This document shows, in pieces, positions 25,028 through 39,838 of a DNA stretch of 64,000 nucleotides. Position 1 is the stretch's first letter. Every line of letters starts with the position of its first letter. The position numbers were made by a program, and so were the translations under genes. Below the pieces are notes generated by a model. That model searched no databases. It was not told the origin of the DNA and saw only the letters and a list, made by a program, of their open reading frames with translations. Origin of the DNA: Macrocybe gigantea (Eukaryota > Basidiomycota > Agaricomycetes > Agaricales > Callistosporiaceae); the NCBI GenBank assembly GCA_011319805.1, contig SJRY01000143.1, forward strand, positions 186,001 through 250,000, in the 5' to 3' direction.

Positions 25028-26990
25028 CTAAAAGTACAAAAGAAATGGGTGAGCCGGAGGGAGCCGAAACAGGATAGAAAGCATGGCAAGATGTCCTTCG
25101 GTCAGTTCAGATGATACGCATAAAGGCGTCCTTTTTTGACTACCCAGGGAGGGCCTGGGGCTTCCATACCTCTGGAAACGGGTACCACAGGGCGGAACGT
25201 CCCTGAGTGCCCTCATGGCGCCCGCCTCGTCGCGGTCGACGTCAAACTCGAGCCAGCTGTCCTCGAACCTGTGGGTACCCGTGCGTTTGCGGTACTCAAG
25301 CCCGACGCGAATGAGGGTGGGGATGCGCGCGGCTAGGAACGTGGCGCACTCCCTCCGTGCAGCGCGCCAAGGCTCGAACGAGTCGGTCTCGTCGAATTCC
25401 GGGAACTGGATGCAGATCCGCAGGTGCGTGAGCCTGGGCAGTTGCGCAAATGCGTTGGCGAATTCGGCCTGCGAGGGGTGATGTGGCTTTAGCGTTTTTT
25501 CAAATATATGTATATATATGTATATTTAAGAGCAAGATGATTCAGTATGCGGTGTTTCAGAGGAACGTCGGATGGATGCCCTCTAGAAAGATGCGAACGT
25601 CGATGGAAAATATGAACAGAAACTCACCCAAGCATGAACGGATTTGCCGTCGTGATAACCGCACAGCTCGATCTCGAGATCTTCGAGATTCGGGCAGTAA
25701 CCGGCGATGGTCTGGCACAGGGCGGGGCTGACCTTGTCTTCGATCATGATCCTAAGCTGGACGAGGCTGCTGGCTGCGCCGGACGCAGCGGCGATGTCGT
25801 GCAGGAGGTCGTCGAGCTCCCTGCGACTCAGGGCGGTGGGAAGACGGGGCATGTCGATGATAGCGCACAGGGCGAGGCGCTCAAGATTGACGGCGTGACG
25901 AAGAATGCCGCCAAAATCGCATGCGTTGGAGAGCGCGAGACGGCGGAGCTGTGCGAGTGTGCTCGGGGGGTGGCGCGCGCTGCTGGTCCGTGGGGCAAAC
26001 GTCGGGTACGAGTTTGACGCAGACGATTGCGGTGGTGAGGTGTCGCCGGTGCCGGCGAGGATGCGGAAGGGCGGGTCGACTTTTGTCTTTGCGAAGAGCA
26101 GCCTGAGCTCCTGAAGCCGGGGCATCTGGCCGAGGAGATCAAGGAAGGGCGTGGTGCCGCGGGGTGCGTGGCCGGTGAGGACGAGGGTCTCGAGGGCGGG
26201 CCAGTGGTGCAGCGCGAGCGCGTCGATGGAGCAAAGCTCGCTCGAGACCTGGATGTGGCGCAATGCAGCGGGGCAACCGATCTGAAAGAGAAAGGTCTGG
26301 GCAGCATAGCGGGCAAGGACGTCATGCTTGTATTTTTGCGATACTCGCGGAGATAATACGCGACTTCCGAGTAGCGAGGGTCGTACGGGCCCTCGCCTAC
26401 GCGGACGGCTTCCGCGACGGGGACGATCGCGAGACGTTCGAGAGCGAGGGATGCGGCACCTTGGGCATGGTGGCGATGTAGAGCGGGGTGTCGGCGATGG
26501 TAAGGTCGCGCAGGGCGGGGCACTGGATGAGGGCTGTCAAGACCGCGCTCGGCGGATAGAACGGGCAGCTAATGTAGAAGCTGGCAAGAGCAGGCATGTT
26601 TGGGAGGGCGGCGACGAGCTTGTCAAGGTGGCGGGGGTGGTAGTCGCCGCCCTCATAATACTTGTCGCCCCAACAGGGCGGCGAAGCCTCGGGCCAGTCG
26701 TCGGGCCAGTCGAGGCGGAAGCGCCTAGGAAGAGTGACACATTAGCACGACAAGCGACGAACGTACAGAACTGACTTGATGTAGGGCCAGAGTGACTCTG
26801 GGAAGAAGAGCAGGCCTGTCTCGTCATCGTGCTTGGCTGCATGGGGCCAATGCACGTCAGCAAAGAGGTGTGCGAGACAAAGGGTGCGCCAATCTGTCGA
26901 GACCTGTGAAAGAGCGATGAGAGCGTCTGGAGCGTGGTGAGCGACGCTGTCGACGATGAGGAGGAGAAGGTGAGGAGGTCTGAGAGACAT
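25028..26990 (-). CDS. F-box/LRR-type protein with two apparent frameshifts
   Basis: Starts at 26990 (MSLRPPHLLLLIVDSVAHHAPDALIALSQVSTDW, an F-box-like helix pair). A short intron (about 26768-26727) joins to LRFRLDWPDDW, then leucine-rich repeats to about 25628, a 159-bp intron (25627-25469), and a final exon beginning AEFANAFAQLPRLTHLRI. Two frame changes occur within exon 2: one near 26441-26470 (between TPLYIATMPK and LALERLAIVPVAEA), the other in a T5 run at 26333-26337 (between YYLREYRK and YKHDVLARYAAQ). Both are repaired by adding one base, so either the assembly lost bases or this copy is damaged. The C-terminal end after about 25150 is uncertain. Predicted SCF adaptor. Confidence 0.72.
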
Positions 26991-27114
26991 GCTACTGAGA
27001 GACGGGCATGGGGACGCAACAAGGACATAATTTTTTTTGAAATCTGGGGTTCAAAAAATATACGATTCGCGTGTACCAGAAATGGAAAGAGCTATGAATA
27101 CAGCACACTGCAAA

Positions 27115-27882
27115 CTACGTCGCATATTTCTCGGTCCACTCCCTACTGACCCTCTGAGCATCTGCTTCGTTCTCCTTGTAATGCTTCGCAACGTCCGTGG
27201 CAAGTGGGTCGTCGGGGTTCGGCGTGCTCAACAACGCCTGGATCGACAACAGAACAGTCCGGATCTGCAGCGCAGGCGACCACTTGTCCTTTAGGATATC
27301 CAAACAGATCCGACCCAACTTGTCTGCCGGCACGTCAGCACCCACATCAAAAAAAAAAAACACAAGTCACGCTCGCACCGCACGAACCTATATTCGGGTG
27401 ATATATCTTGGTAAGAAACCTTACTTTTGGCGGTGCCATCGGGTAGTCCTCTGGCAAAAACAGTTCCAGTTTAAAGTTCCCGCCTAGGCCGACGATCCTC
27501 TCAGCACCGAAGCGGACGCCGTCAACTCGTCAGCCGCACTCACGCTCAAACGGGCTACCTCCTGGACCCTCGATCGTCACATCGAAATACCGCAGATTGT
27601 CTTCGTGCGGCGAGGCTGCGATGCCCGGCGCAGGATCCGCCACGAGTCGCTCGGTTTCCTTATCATCATGCCCGAATGGGTTCCAAGAAAGATCGCGTCA
27701 GAATCAGCCGAACAAAGAACGCCACACGAGCAAGCGGGCACCCGTTCACTCCTTCTTCGCTGGTTCCACCGCTTTGCTCACCTTGATAATCCTCTTTTTT
27801 TAAAAAAGATAACATGTCTGTTCAGTCCAGATTCCAAGATCTACTGTTTAGAACATGCACACACCTTGGATAATGTGGCCAT
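27115..27882 (-). CDS. ubc13: Ubiquitin-conjugating enzyme E2, UBC13/UBE2N type
   Basis: Five exons, 27882-27865, 27793-27782, 27658-27544, 27483-27388 and 27323-27115, all in phase; 149 aa, the usual UBC13 length. The reading begins MATLSKRIIKETERL and continues through [20 protein letters not shown], the YHPN motif and [20 protein letters not shown], which holds the catalytic cysteine, then [16 protein letters not shown]. With an Mms2/Uev1 partner this E2 builds Lys63-linked ubiquitin chains in DNA-damage tolerance (known for the family). Notable gene structure: the first coding exon is 18 bp and the second only 12 bp. The frame is intact. Confidence 0.96.
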
Positions 27883-28366
27883 CATTTGAGACGTGGAAGA
27901 AGAATGAGATCGTCTGGTATCTAGAATGAAGGGGATGTTGTCGACGTTAGGTCGTAATCAGGTGGCCCAGCATCCAAAGGCGCCCGGCCGACCTAGACTC
28001 ATTCCGTCGGCTCTCGGACTTTGCTTAGTCAGCACCAAAACAAGAAGGATGATCTACGTGTCAAGCACGTCAAGCTTCAAGCTTCAAGCCTCAAGGCTTG
28101 TGACATGTCATACCACATTCATATCCATGCGCGGTACATCGAACGACTTCTTGCACAAAGGAATCCACAGACAACATTCACCAAATTTTAGTCACTGCAA
28201 CTCAGTCTGTTCTGAGATACCATTGATTAGACGGATGTAAGTTGTATTGAAAATGCAAAAGTGCGAAAGAGGTATATAATGCAAAGATTGAAATTACAAG
28301 ACCGATCGCATTGCGTTTAATACCGTTAAAATCTCCGCCTCTCGCAGAGCACGTTCAGAACTCGAC

Positions 28367-29216
28367 TTAGGCCGTGATTTTGAGGACAACCAGCAGCGCA
28401 TCGTATTGGATGGACTTGATCAAGCCAACGACAGAGCCAAGGACGGGGTGAAGGACGTCGCAAAGGCCGCCAACGACTCCAATACGATGGTGAGTGCACC
28501 AGGACTTCGCTAGAAAAAGTAACTCTATCAGGAGAAGATGCTGATGAAATGAGATACTATGATGCATACCAAACACCATGGACCTGAGCTTGAATGCCAA
28601 CGACGCAGCGGAGGACGGTCGCGAGGATGCCGCAGACAATCTGCACGACGACATCAGACAAAACCAGCTAGAAGCGGATGAAAAATATTTACGGAAAGGA
28701 CTGCAGCGAGGAGCTCAGCGACCTCATGGAGGGAAAGAACACGACCACTGAGAGCGAGGACAAATTCGACGGGGTGGTCGACAAGAAGCTTGACTTCAAC
28801 AACGGCACCAGCGAGGACTTCCTTGACCTCGTTCAAAAGAGGAACGACGACCTCAACCTCAACCTTGGCATTGGCACGGATGATGTCGTCTGTAGTGGGT
28901 CGCCACGTAAGAACTATAAATCGGAAGCGAGACACAGACACATACCAAGCTTGTGGGAGATGGTGCCAACTTTGGCTTTAACATCCAAAAGGATGACCGG
29001 CAGCGACCTAATGTCATCGCGGCGCGTAGGAAGAGAGACAGAGCTAGGATTAATGCCGCTGACGGCATCAAGACCGCTCACGCCGTTTCCGACGTTCGAG
29101 ACAGGGAGACGCGAGACGGCATCGGTGACGGGCTTCGGCGCGTCGATGGGTGCAGCCGAAGTGAAAGCGGCAAAGGCGGTGGTGGCGAGGACGAAGAGAG
29201 TGCTCAAGGAAGGCAT
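28367..29216 (-). CDS. Secreted hydrophobic-repeat protein of basidiomycetes
   Basis: Four exons, 29216-28946, 28889-28693, 28640-28577 and 28509-28367 (introns 56, 52 and 67 bp), all in phase, about 224 aa. A clear signal peptide (MPSLSTLFVLATTAFAAFTSA) is followed by a Ser/Val-rich linker with a dibasic site (LPTRRDD). The second half is a long series of short hydrophobic helices rich in Val/Leu (VEVVVPLLNEVKEVLAG ... GVVGGLCDVLHPVLGSVVGLIKS). Similar secreted proteins with alternating valine-rich segments occur in many agarics, function unknown. Because of the composition, the opposite strand is also open over part of exon 2; that reading is a shadow. Confidence 0.78.
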
Positions 29217-29331
29217 TTTTCTAAAAGAGTGTGGGGTGGTCTGTGAAGACGACGAGAAATTCGTGTGTTTGGGAGGGGAGAAAGATGACTAGAAGTCGAT
29301 GAAAAAAAAAAAAACCTCAAACGAGCGATCC

Positions 29332-29338
29332 TTTTATA
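29332..29338 (-). promoter_or_regulatory. TATA-like element
   Basis: TATAAAA on the minus strand, about 115 bp before the ATG of the secreted protein gene; well placed for its core promoter. Confidence 0.45.
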
Positions 29339-29339
29339 A

Positions 29340-30306
29340 GTTTGCCCGCTAGAAGGGACTTGTGCAGCGTGTCGGCAGGTCCGGCCCTGGTCGCCGTGTT
29401 TGTTTCATCAGCTCATTCCATGAGCACGGTCAAGCAGTGAAAATTTTTTTCCAAATTGTGATTGTAGGGCGGGCGGTGATGGAATCCGATCATTGGAAGT
29501 GACGTGCTTCACCGCGATGCGACGCTTGAGCAGCAATTCTGCAGGTCAGAATCCTTCAACATAAGCGCGCATCGGTGCTGGTGAAATCCAATAACATTAG
29601 GAGCTGCGAGTACGAGACTACTGGGATGTCCAGAAGAGCCCAATCTGACGGGGACGTGGTCGGCTAGAAATAAGTCAATATAATTGCGAAATTAACTATG
29701 CCTAAAATGACGCGAACCTGAGTGTTCCAAGCCATTTACGTATATATTCACAGACTAGAAGACCGCGCATATTTTAGTGATGATCTCTTAGGCGAGCCAC
29801 GTTGCGAGGTGGAGTCGGAGGAATTCCGTTTCACACGTTTTGGGTCAATCGTTTATGACCGCCAGCCGTTTGCAGAGGCGTTTTCTAAACTCTTGAGCAC
29901 CTTGCTCGCAGAGCCCAATTCAGCACATGAAGGAAAGTGAGGGAAAAGGCAAGCACAAAGACGGCTTGAAGACACCTTGTTCGAATATCTCCACCTATGC
30001 AGGACGGCTCGTGTTCAGGGTTTCAAACTGACGCGCTGACGTTGCACCGCAAGAACATGGCGACCAGAGGGCGAGCAGCAGGCATGCATGATTTTTTTGA
30101 ACGTCATACGACACAAATGCTGTGTACTGACTATTTGTGTGTGTTGACCTGAACCAGGGGTTTCAAGCGAGACCAAATAGGATACTGTCAATGATGCCAT
30201 GATGCTGTTTTCATAACAACAACAATTTCATCGTCTCATTCAAAGCATCGTTGGACGCACACCGAAGTTGATATACCGGACATATTTTATATCCTACGGC
30301 ACGCCT
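29340..30306. other. Intergenic region between divergent genes
   Basis: No supported coding sequence. A 72-codon frame at 29722-29940 has no recognisable features. Confidence 0.5.
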
Positions 30307-31858
30307 ATGTCGAAATATCTTCCATCACTAGAGTCTTTTGCCAAGGTCAGTCGGTTTCATCGGCCGCATGTGGTGGCCCCTTTTTGAGGCGAACAGTTGA
30401 CCACGTCTTGCAGGGAACATTCGCGACGGCGGCGACGCTATCCACAGTTGGTCTGCGTTTTATGTATGCCTTCGTTGATAAGTCAGGCAGCTCAACGAAT
30501 TTTCAACTAGGATTCGGATTGTTATATTATGGTCAAAACTACCTGATATACCCCGCGTCCCTACCTCAAAAGTCCAGAATTGGTACGATCGGTCCATGTC
30601 CTAACCGCGTCACGGAGCTATATTGACTGGGCCGCCTTGGTCATGTTCTCAGAGGTCGACACGCCGGACGAATATGGCCTCCCATATGAGGATCTTGACC
30701 TTCACACATCGGATGGTGAAACATTACGTTGCTTCCTTTTAACACAGCGCAAGAACTCGCCGCCCTTTGAGGCATCGATTGTGCCAGAGGAGAAGTCGGA
30801 CATGACTGAGGATGAGGTGCTGTCTCCATATTTTTGTCATCGAGTTGGTGCTCAGACGCAGTGGGGTTCTAGTTCATTGCCAGCAGGCCGACAGTGATTA
30901 TGTTTCACGGGAATGGCGGAAATCATGGTCACCGGATACCTCTCGCAAGAATATTTTACGACAAGATGCGATGTAATGTTCTCATGATGTCGTACAGAGG
31001 GTACGTGGCGTCGCCTTGAGTTCTCATCTACTTTATTCATGTATTTTTTTTTTACCTTGTAGGTATGGTCTATCCACTGGATCTCCATCAGAGAAAGGTA
31101 GAATCAAAGGAGTTTCTCGGATATATTTTCCTCACCACATAGAAAAAGGCCTCAAAATTGACGCGCAAACCGCTCTCGACTATTTGACCTTTCATCCGAC
31201 ACTTTCAAGGTCACCAATCGTAAGTTAAGAGTGACAGTATGGCTGCACTTCTGACCAGAGCTGGTCCAGATTTTATATGGACAGTCAATTGGAGGCGCTG
31301 TGGCAATCGATCTCGCCAGCAGAAATCCATCAAAGGCAGGTCTTCTATCGTTCAATGACCTTTGCCGTTGCTCATCATTTATATAATCTTCTCCCCAAGA
31401 TTGGCGCTCTCGTCTTAGAAAACACCTTTACTTCCCTTCCCAACGTGATTCCCTATGCCCTGCCTCTGCTTGGACCGTTCTCCTTCCTCTGCCATGAGAA
31501 GTGGGAGTCGATTAACAAGATTCCTCTCATACCGGCCACGACGCCAATCCTTATGCTTAGCGGTCTAGCGGACAAATTAGTGCCGCCAGAGCACATGCGC
31601 ACACTCTGGGCGGCCATCGCGAAACGGGGTGAGAAGAAGATGGGGGATGGAGTAGAATACAAGGTCGGTCTGGAGCGTGCGAAGTATATGGAATTTAAGC
31701 GCGGTGATCACAGTAAGTGTTAGATGCAGCCTCGATGAAAGCCTTTTCCTGACTTTGCTCGCATCCTAGATAACACTTGCATTCAGCATGGCTACTGGCA
31801 AGCGGTGTCCGATTTTGTTAGCAGCGTAGTGGCAGATTGGAAGCCCAGGTCAGAATGA
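30307..31858 (+). CDS. bem46: Alpha/beta hydrolase of the Bem46/ABHD13 family
   Basis: Nine exons: 30307-30345, 30414-30582, 30653-30821, 30887-31000, 31063-31097, 31149-31219, 31270-31335, 31400-31712, 31770-31858; all phases fit and give 354 aa. An N-terminal hydrophobic anchor (GTFATAATLSTVGLRFMYAF) precedes GQNYLIYPASLP, HGNGGNHGHR (oxyanion region), SYRGYGLSTGSPSEKG and the nucleophile elbow GQSIGGA with the catalytic serine. Later come the likely acid (GLADKLVPPEH) and the histidine (GDHNNTC). Family members are membrane-linked serine hydrolases; Bem46 is tied to cell polarity in fungi, and the substrate is unknown. The intron at 31336-31399 starts with GC rather than GT. The acceptor of exon 6 could alternatively be six bases earlier. 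Confidence 0.92.
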
Positions 31859-32446
31859 GGGCAGGATCTCATGCCTGTGCTTCTCTGTTGTCATTATGAG
31901 GATATGTAAACTATCAGATATGCCAGTTCTGTATCAGTATCACAAGTGTCAGTTGTAGATATTCAATAGATTTTTGATCCGAGCATTGATCTGTCACATT
32001 GGCGAGTCCTCGCACTTTTCATGCGAGGACACTCATAACTCATGTGAAGAACTGCTATTTTTTCACATTGCTGCGTAGGAGAGTATTTTGCAATTGGTAT
32101 GGCTATCTTCCACGCAACCAGCAATCATCGTAATCGAGCTTGAGCTGGCCAACGGCAAAATCGGTGCAAGTGCGAAGCTGATTGGAAGGCCGTAAGAAGC
32201 TGTCTCAAATAAAAACCCTTGGCCGCGATCCCAGCTTTAAAAGTTGCTGTGTTCCTGCTTCCAGCTCTGTCCACAGCTTGGTGCCTTGCTCTTCAAGGGA
32301 TACATAAAATCCTGAGCCGAAGAGGCTCTGGGGGTTGAGACTCTGACTCTAGTTGCCCACATCGAAACAAATATTTTCCGCCCCGCCTTTTTTTTTTCCC
32401 TTTCGGATTTTCACCATCACCTCCTCTTTCCTTCTCTTTCCTCGAG
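31859..32446. other. Intergenic region before ARG5,6
   Basis: Downstream of the hydrolase and upstream of ARG5,6; pyrimidine-rich just before the ATG (32385-32440), as often seen at basidiomycete transcription starts. Confidence 0.5.
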
Positions 32447-35539
<3,093 letters not shown>

Positions 35540-35927
35540 AAATTGGAACTGTAGCTCGGTTGGTTATCTATTCTGGAAGTAAATATGACGAATATCATGG
35601 ATGTCAGCCTTTGACTTTGAATTCACATGAAGGCGACAGCTGCGGCACAAGCTGATTGCACAGCCTCGGCCAGATCGAAATTGGGCTGCCGCTATTTCAG
35701 GGTTCTCCACGCTTGGCTTATCCGGCTCAGGCCACCATCGTGCTCGACACTCGAAATGCTGTATTGGCTTTTGAAAACGTCAACGACCGACGACGACGGG
35801 CGCTTACGGCGAGTCAGGTTACCACAGCACCCAGCCCTTCCAGTGGCACGCAACACGAACAAATACGCTCGTCCACCTCCCATGCTCGTCCGCATCGCTT
35901 GAACATACCTTCTTCTCCTCGATTGCC
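35540..35927. other. Intergenic region / calcineurin 5' region
   Basis: Between two genes on the same strand; no additional gene recognised. Confidence 0.45.
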
Positions 35928-38361
35928 ATGACCTCCACGAGCACCCAGATCCAAAATTCTATCGCGCAGATACAGGCGCGATCGGGCATCCCCTCACAAA
36001 TTTCTGTACCCAGCTTACGTGAGAGACCCATCGAGAACGTGCGTATTGTCCTGTATTCTGCCCTCCGAGCATGCGTTGCTGACCGTCGAGCGCGTTCTGC
36101 AAAACAAAAAAAACAGGTACCGGCACCTATTTCACAGAGACCGACGGACGATCAGTTCTTCGTCAAGGGCCCACACGGCCAGCCTAGGCCAAATGCCCCG
36201 TTTCTGAAGGAGCATTTCTTCCATGAGGGGCGCTTGACTGAGGACCAGGCTCTCTTCATCCTTGAGAACACTACCGAGATCTTGAAGAAGGAACCGAACC
36301 TCGTCAATGTGCGGAGTCCTGTAACAAGTGAGTGAGCGCATGCGCGGACCCCGTGGGGGTGAAGCCTGTCAATGACCCCGGTTTGATGTCTCTCCTCTTT
36401 GTGGATCAGTATGCGGAGATATTCACGGACAATACGTAAGGAGGCATAATCTGTTAGTCGTCTGATGTTGAACCTGACGCGTACCGATGGTTGCAGTATG
36501 ACTTGATGAAGCTTTTCGAAGTGGGAGGCACACTGGAGGAAAACAGTTATTTATTCCTGGGAGATTATGTTGATCGAGGATTCTTTGGTATCGAGGTGAC
36601 TATCCTACGGCTTTCTTTCCAGGGTATCTCGTGAGCGCTGAAAATCCCGTCGGCCAGTGTTTGTTGTACCTATATTCCCTAAAACTGTGTAACCCAGATA
36701 AAGTCATCCTCCTTCGGGGAAATCACGAATGCCGACACCTGACAGAATATTTCACCTTTAAACGCGAATGTAAGCCCTTCCCAACGTGAATCATTCCGGT
36801 TTTTCTGATTGCTTGTTTTCAGGTCTACATAAATACTCGGAGCGAGTATACGAAGCTTGCATAGAGTCTTTCTGTGCCCTTCCCGTAACAGCTCTAGTGG
36901 ACTCGAGATTTTTCTGTGTCCATGGCGGCATTTCGCCGGAGCTCATAACTCTAAACGATCTGGCAGCTGTGAGTATTGATTTCAAAAACAGCTTTTATTT
37001 CCTGCTCTGGAATTGACTTTGCACCGTTGTGAGATGGATCGATTCAAGGAACCTGGTAATCACGGCCTCTTGTGCGATCTTCTATGGGCGGATCCTATTA
37101 CAAATTATGGCCATGAACAGGAGCCCTCAGCTGCTGGGCCAGGACTCAGGGCTGGCACCACGTTTGTCCACAACACAACAAGAGGTTGCTCATTCTTCTT
37201 CACGTTCGTACCTTATTTTTCTGCCTCAGTCATTTGCCCTTTCCTCACGTCTCATATTTTCGAAGTTATGACGCTTCATGTCGATTCTTGGAAAGAAACG
37301 GGTTACTCGGTATAATCAGAGGACACGAAGCACAAGATGCAGGGTGTGTCTCGGCTGGCAGCGTGTTCCCTTTCAGAGACTGACATCTTCTTAGGTACGT
37401 GATGCATAGAAAAACGCCCACCAAGAAGTTTCCTTCTGTCATCACTATCTTCTCGGCTCCAAACTACTTGGATGTATACCACAATCGTGGAGCCGTGCTC
37501 AAGTACGGAAACAAAAACATTACAATCAGACAATACAATTGGACTTCGCATCCATATTGGCTTCCCAACTTTATGGACGCGTTTACATGGAGTTTACCTT
37601 TTGTCGGCGTCAAGAGCACGTATTCCTTTTCTTCTTCTTCAATAATACCTTGAACCTGATCTTCGTCTCCTTTGTAGTCGTAGAAATGCTATTGGCAGTT
37701 CTCAGCGTTTGTAGCGAAGAGGAGCTTGCGGAGTCGGATAGCGAAGGCGAGGCGGCCGTCGTCGACGGTCGTGGTGAAGAAGAGGCACAGCGACGTCGCC
37801 AAGAGATCAAGAACAAGATCATGGCCGTCGGGAAGATGCAGAGAGTCTTCCAGATACTCAGGTGCGTTTTCTGTTTGCTAATGTCGGCATCCTCATCATG
37901 ATATTGAATTTGGCGATACAGAGAGGAGTCGGAAAACGCGACCGAGCTGTCCGTGGACGACGTCCGGGCCAGGATGCCTCTCGGCGCCGCAATTCGGATG
38001 CTCTCGGTGTGCAGGGCACACAGATCGTGCACAGCATTCGCAGCTTCGCCGATGCGTAAGTGGTCCCGCTATATCCTCTGCGTTTCACAGCTGACAAGCT
38101 CCTCATGCTCACAGACGCCGGTCCGACATGTTGAACGAGCGCCTGCCTGACTTCAAGCCCGACGTGGCGCCGATATTTTCCGGTCCGAGCATGCGTCGCG
38201 GGAGCACGGACGCGGAGGGCATGAGCATGGAGTATCTGATCAAGAAGACGCTCGAGGACGATGAGCAGGGCGGCATCATCGAACGCATCGCGGAGAAGCT
38301 GGCGAGGGGCAAGAGGGGCGCGGGGAAATCGTCCGCGCTGAAGAGACATGGAACTGCGTGA
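35928..38361 (+). CDS. CNA1: Calcineurin A, catalytic subunit of Ca2+/calmodulin protein phosphatase 2B
   Basis: About twelve exons: 35928-36038, 36117-36327, 36410-36435, 36497-36595, 36658-36769, 36823-36968, 37034-37203, 37266-37343, 37395-37615, 37678-37861, 37922-38055, 38114-38361. Metallophosphatase motifs appear in order: [41 protein letters not shown] and [12 protein letters not shown]. The calcineurin-B-binding helix, the calmodulin-binding region ([20 protein letters not shown]) and a C-terminal autoinhibitory-type segment follow. With calcineurin B it dephosphorylates Crz1-type factors in calcium stress signalling (family knowledge). The frame breaks at about 38003 (AAIRMLS to [10 protein letters not shown]), repaired by one base. 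The 37616-37677 junction is unclear: only a GC donor keeps phase. Confidence 0.93.
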
Positions 38362-38797
38362 GGTTTGGCATCCTATGCGCCAACACGCCCTTCGAGGACT
38401 GATTGGGGGTCGAAGAGATTTTCTACCCTTTTTTTTTCTTTTTCAGCTGCTGTCGCAATGGGTCATTGACTGTGTTCAAGTATGCTACACCTGCTCTATT
38501 ATTCTTTTGTGCTGTTTCCCTTGCATCGCTTTGGAACCTTTTTCATCTCTTGTTTTTAAGATTTGGTCAAGCGTTTATATGTATAGTACAATGTTATACA
38601 AGGGACCTTCTTCTGCTCAATGGGGGGCAGGAGTCGTAGGGGCATAAATTTCTTCTATCTACGATTCTGGGTGGACCCGAGCTCACGTCGATGCCATCTC
38701 AAACATTGGTGATGGACCCTACAGGCAAAGGGGATCAGCCTGCATCGGCAAGCCAAAACAGTCGAGAACGCTGAAGATTCGTCCAGTCTCGATCACA

Positions 38798-39492
38798 TCA
38801 TACTGAAAGGCGACAATGAGAAAAAGCGAGTCAAGGGTGGACGCTGCCAGCTTACGCTCTTGGTAGTCGGCCGCCAGCAACCTTTGTAGAGCAAAACGCG
38901 TCAGGATGCATGTGAGAATACCTTGTGGCCGAATGTGCACTTACAATTCCAGGACGATCTCGGGTGGAAGACGCTCCATGAACTCGTGCACAGGAATGTC
39001 CTCCTTCGGACCCACGCCTTCGTAGTGCGCTCTAAAAGCCATGTACTCGAGCAGTTTTTCGACGATGATGCCGCTAGCGGAAAGCGAGCATATGCGACGA
39101 TCAGTGGGACGAAGGCGAGAGAGGGTAGGGAGAATCCCACACACCGTTGCATCACCGGACATGTCCTCGAAAGCGCTTCGGCATAGTTGCCTGGAGTCCG
39201 TCGTCCGGATTAGCAACCGCCTTTGTCGGTTCGTTCGTGGAATTCATTCAACGAATTCAGGGGCTCACTTTCAGTGTCGAGCATGTTCCTCATCGTGCCG
39301 CTGATGTTGGCTACCTTTCTCCGCACCATGAAGGAGAATCCGTCCGTGCTCGTGACGCGAATCCAGTCCGTGTCTTTGGGTTCAGGCTACAAGAGAATAA
39401 GAAGGATCGGCGGAATCAGTGCAGTTCTTTGAGGAAAGGGTGGTTGACACAAAAACTAAATCCCTACATACGCGCATCTCGACGTCGTCCAT
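38798..39492 (-). CDS. ELC1: Elongin C (Skp1/POZ-fold ubiquitin ligase adaptor)
   Basis: Six exons, 39492-39472, 39386-39269, 39190-39145, 39073-38945, 38881-38856 and 38802-38798, all in phase; 114 aa against 112 for human elongin C. Key stretches are WIRVTSTDGFSFMVRRK, ISGTMRNML, GIIVEKLLEYMAF and the conserved tail EFMERLPPEIVLELLLAADYQ. The last exon supplies only the final residue and TGA. If its intron were retained, the frame would run on 33 codons past DYQER. Elongin C bridges Cullin-2/3-type scaffolds to SOCS/VHL-box receptors and acts with elongin A (known). It is convergent with calcineurin A. Confidence 0.93.
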
Positions 39493-39838
39493 GGTTTCGG
39501 CGAGTCCAGAAGAAAGAACGGATTCAATATATATTGGGTTACACGTGACCTGCGAAGATAACTTACCTTCGACCTCGATCCATTCAACATGCACTTGAAA
39601 GGTTCAGCTGTTGACAAGAGCAGAATACGTGCAATAATGTAGCAAAATCCAGATCACAGCTCTCGCTTGCGTGAGGCCGTTTCCAATCCTGCCTCTACAG
39701 GTGCTTGTACCGACAGCCTATCCTTTTTTAGCTGACAAAAGCATAAACTGCCCACGACACAGGCTTCGGGCGCTCTGCAGTTCACGCCAACGCACACAAT
39801 GTCAGGAGTTTCCAGTTTGTGTCCGTTCCCTGCACCCC

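Noticed and set aside
28678..29292. A 204-codon acidic plus-strand frame
   Set aside because: It is the antisense of the valine-rich secreted protein exons; the minus-strand reading has a signal peptide and consistent introns.
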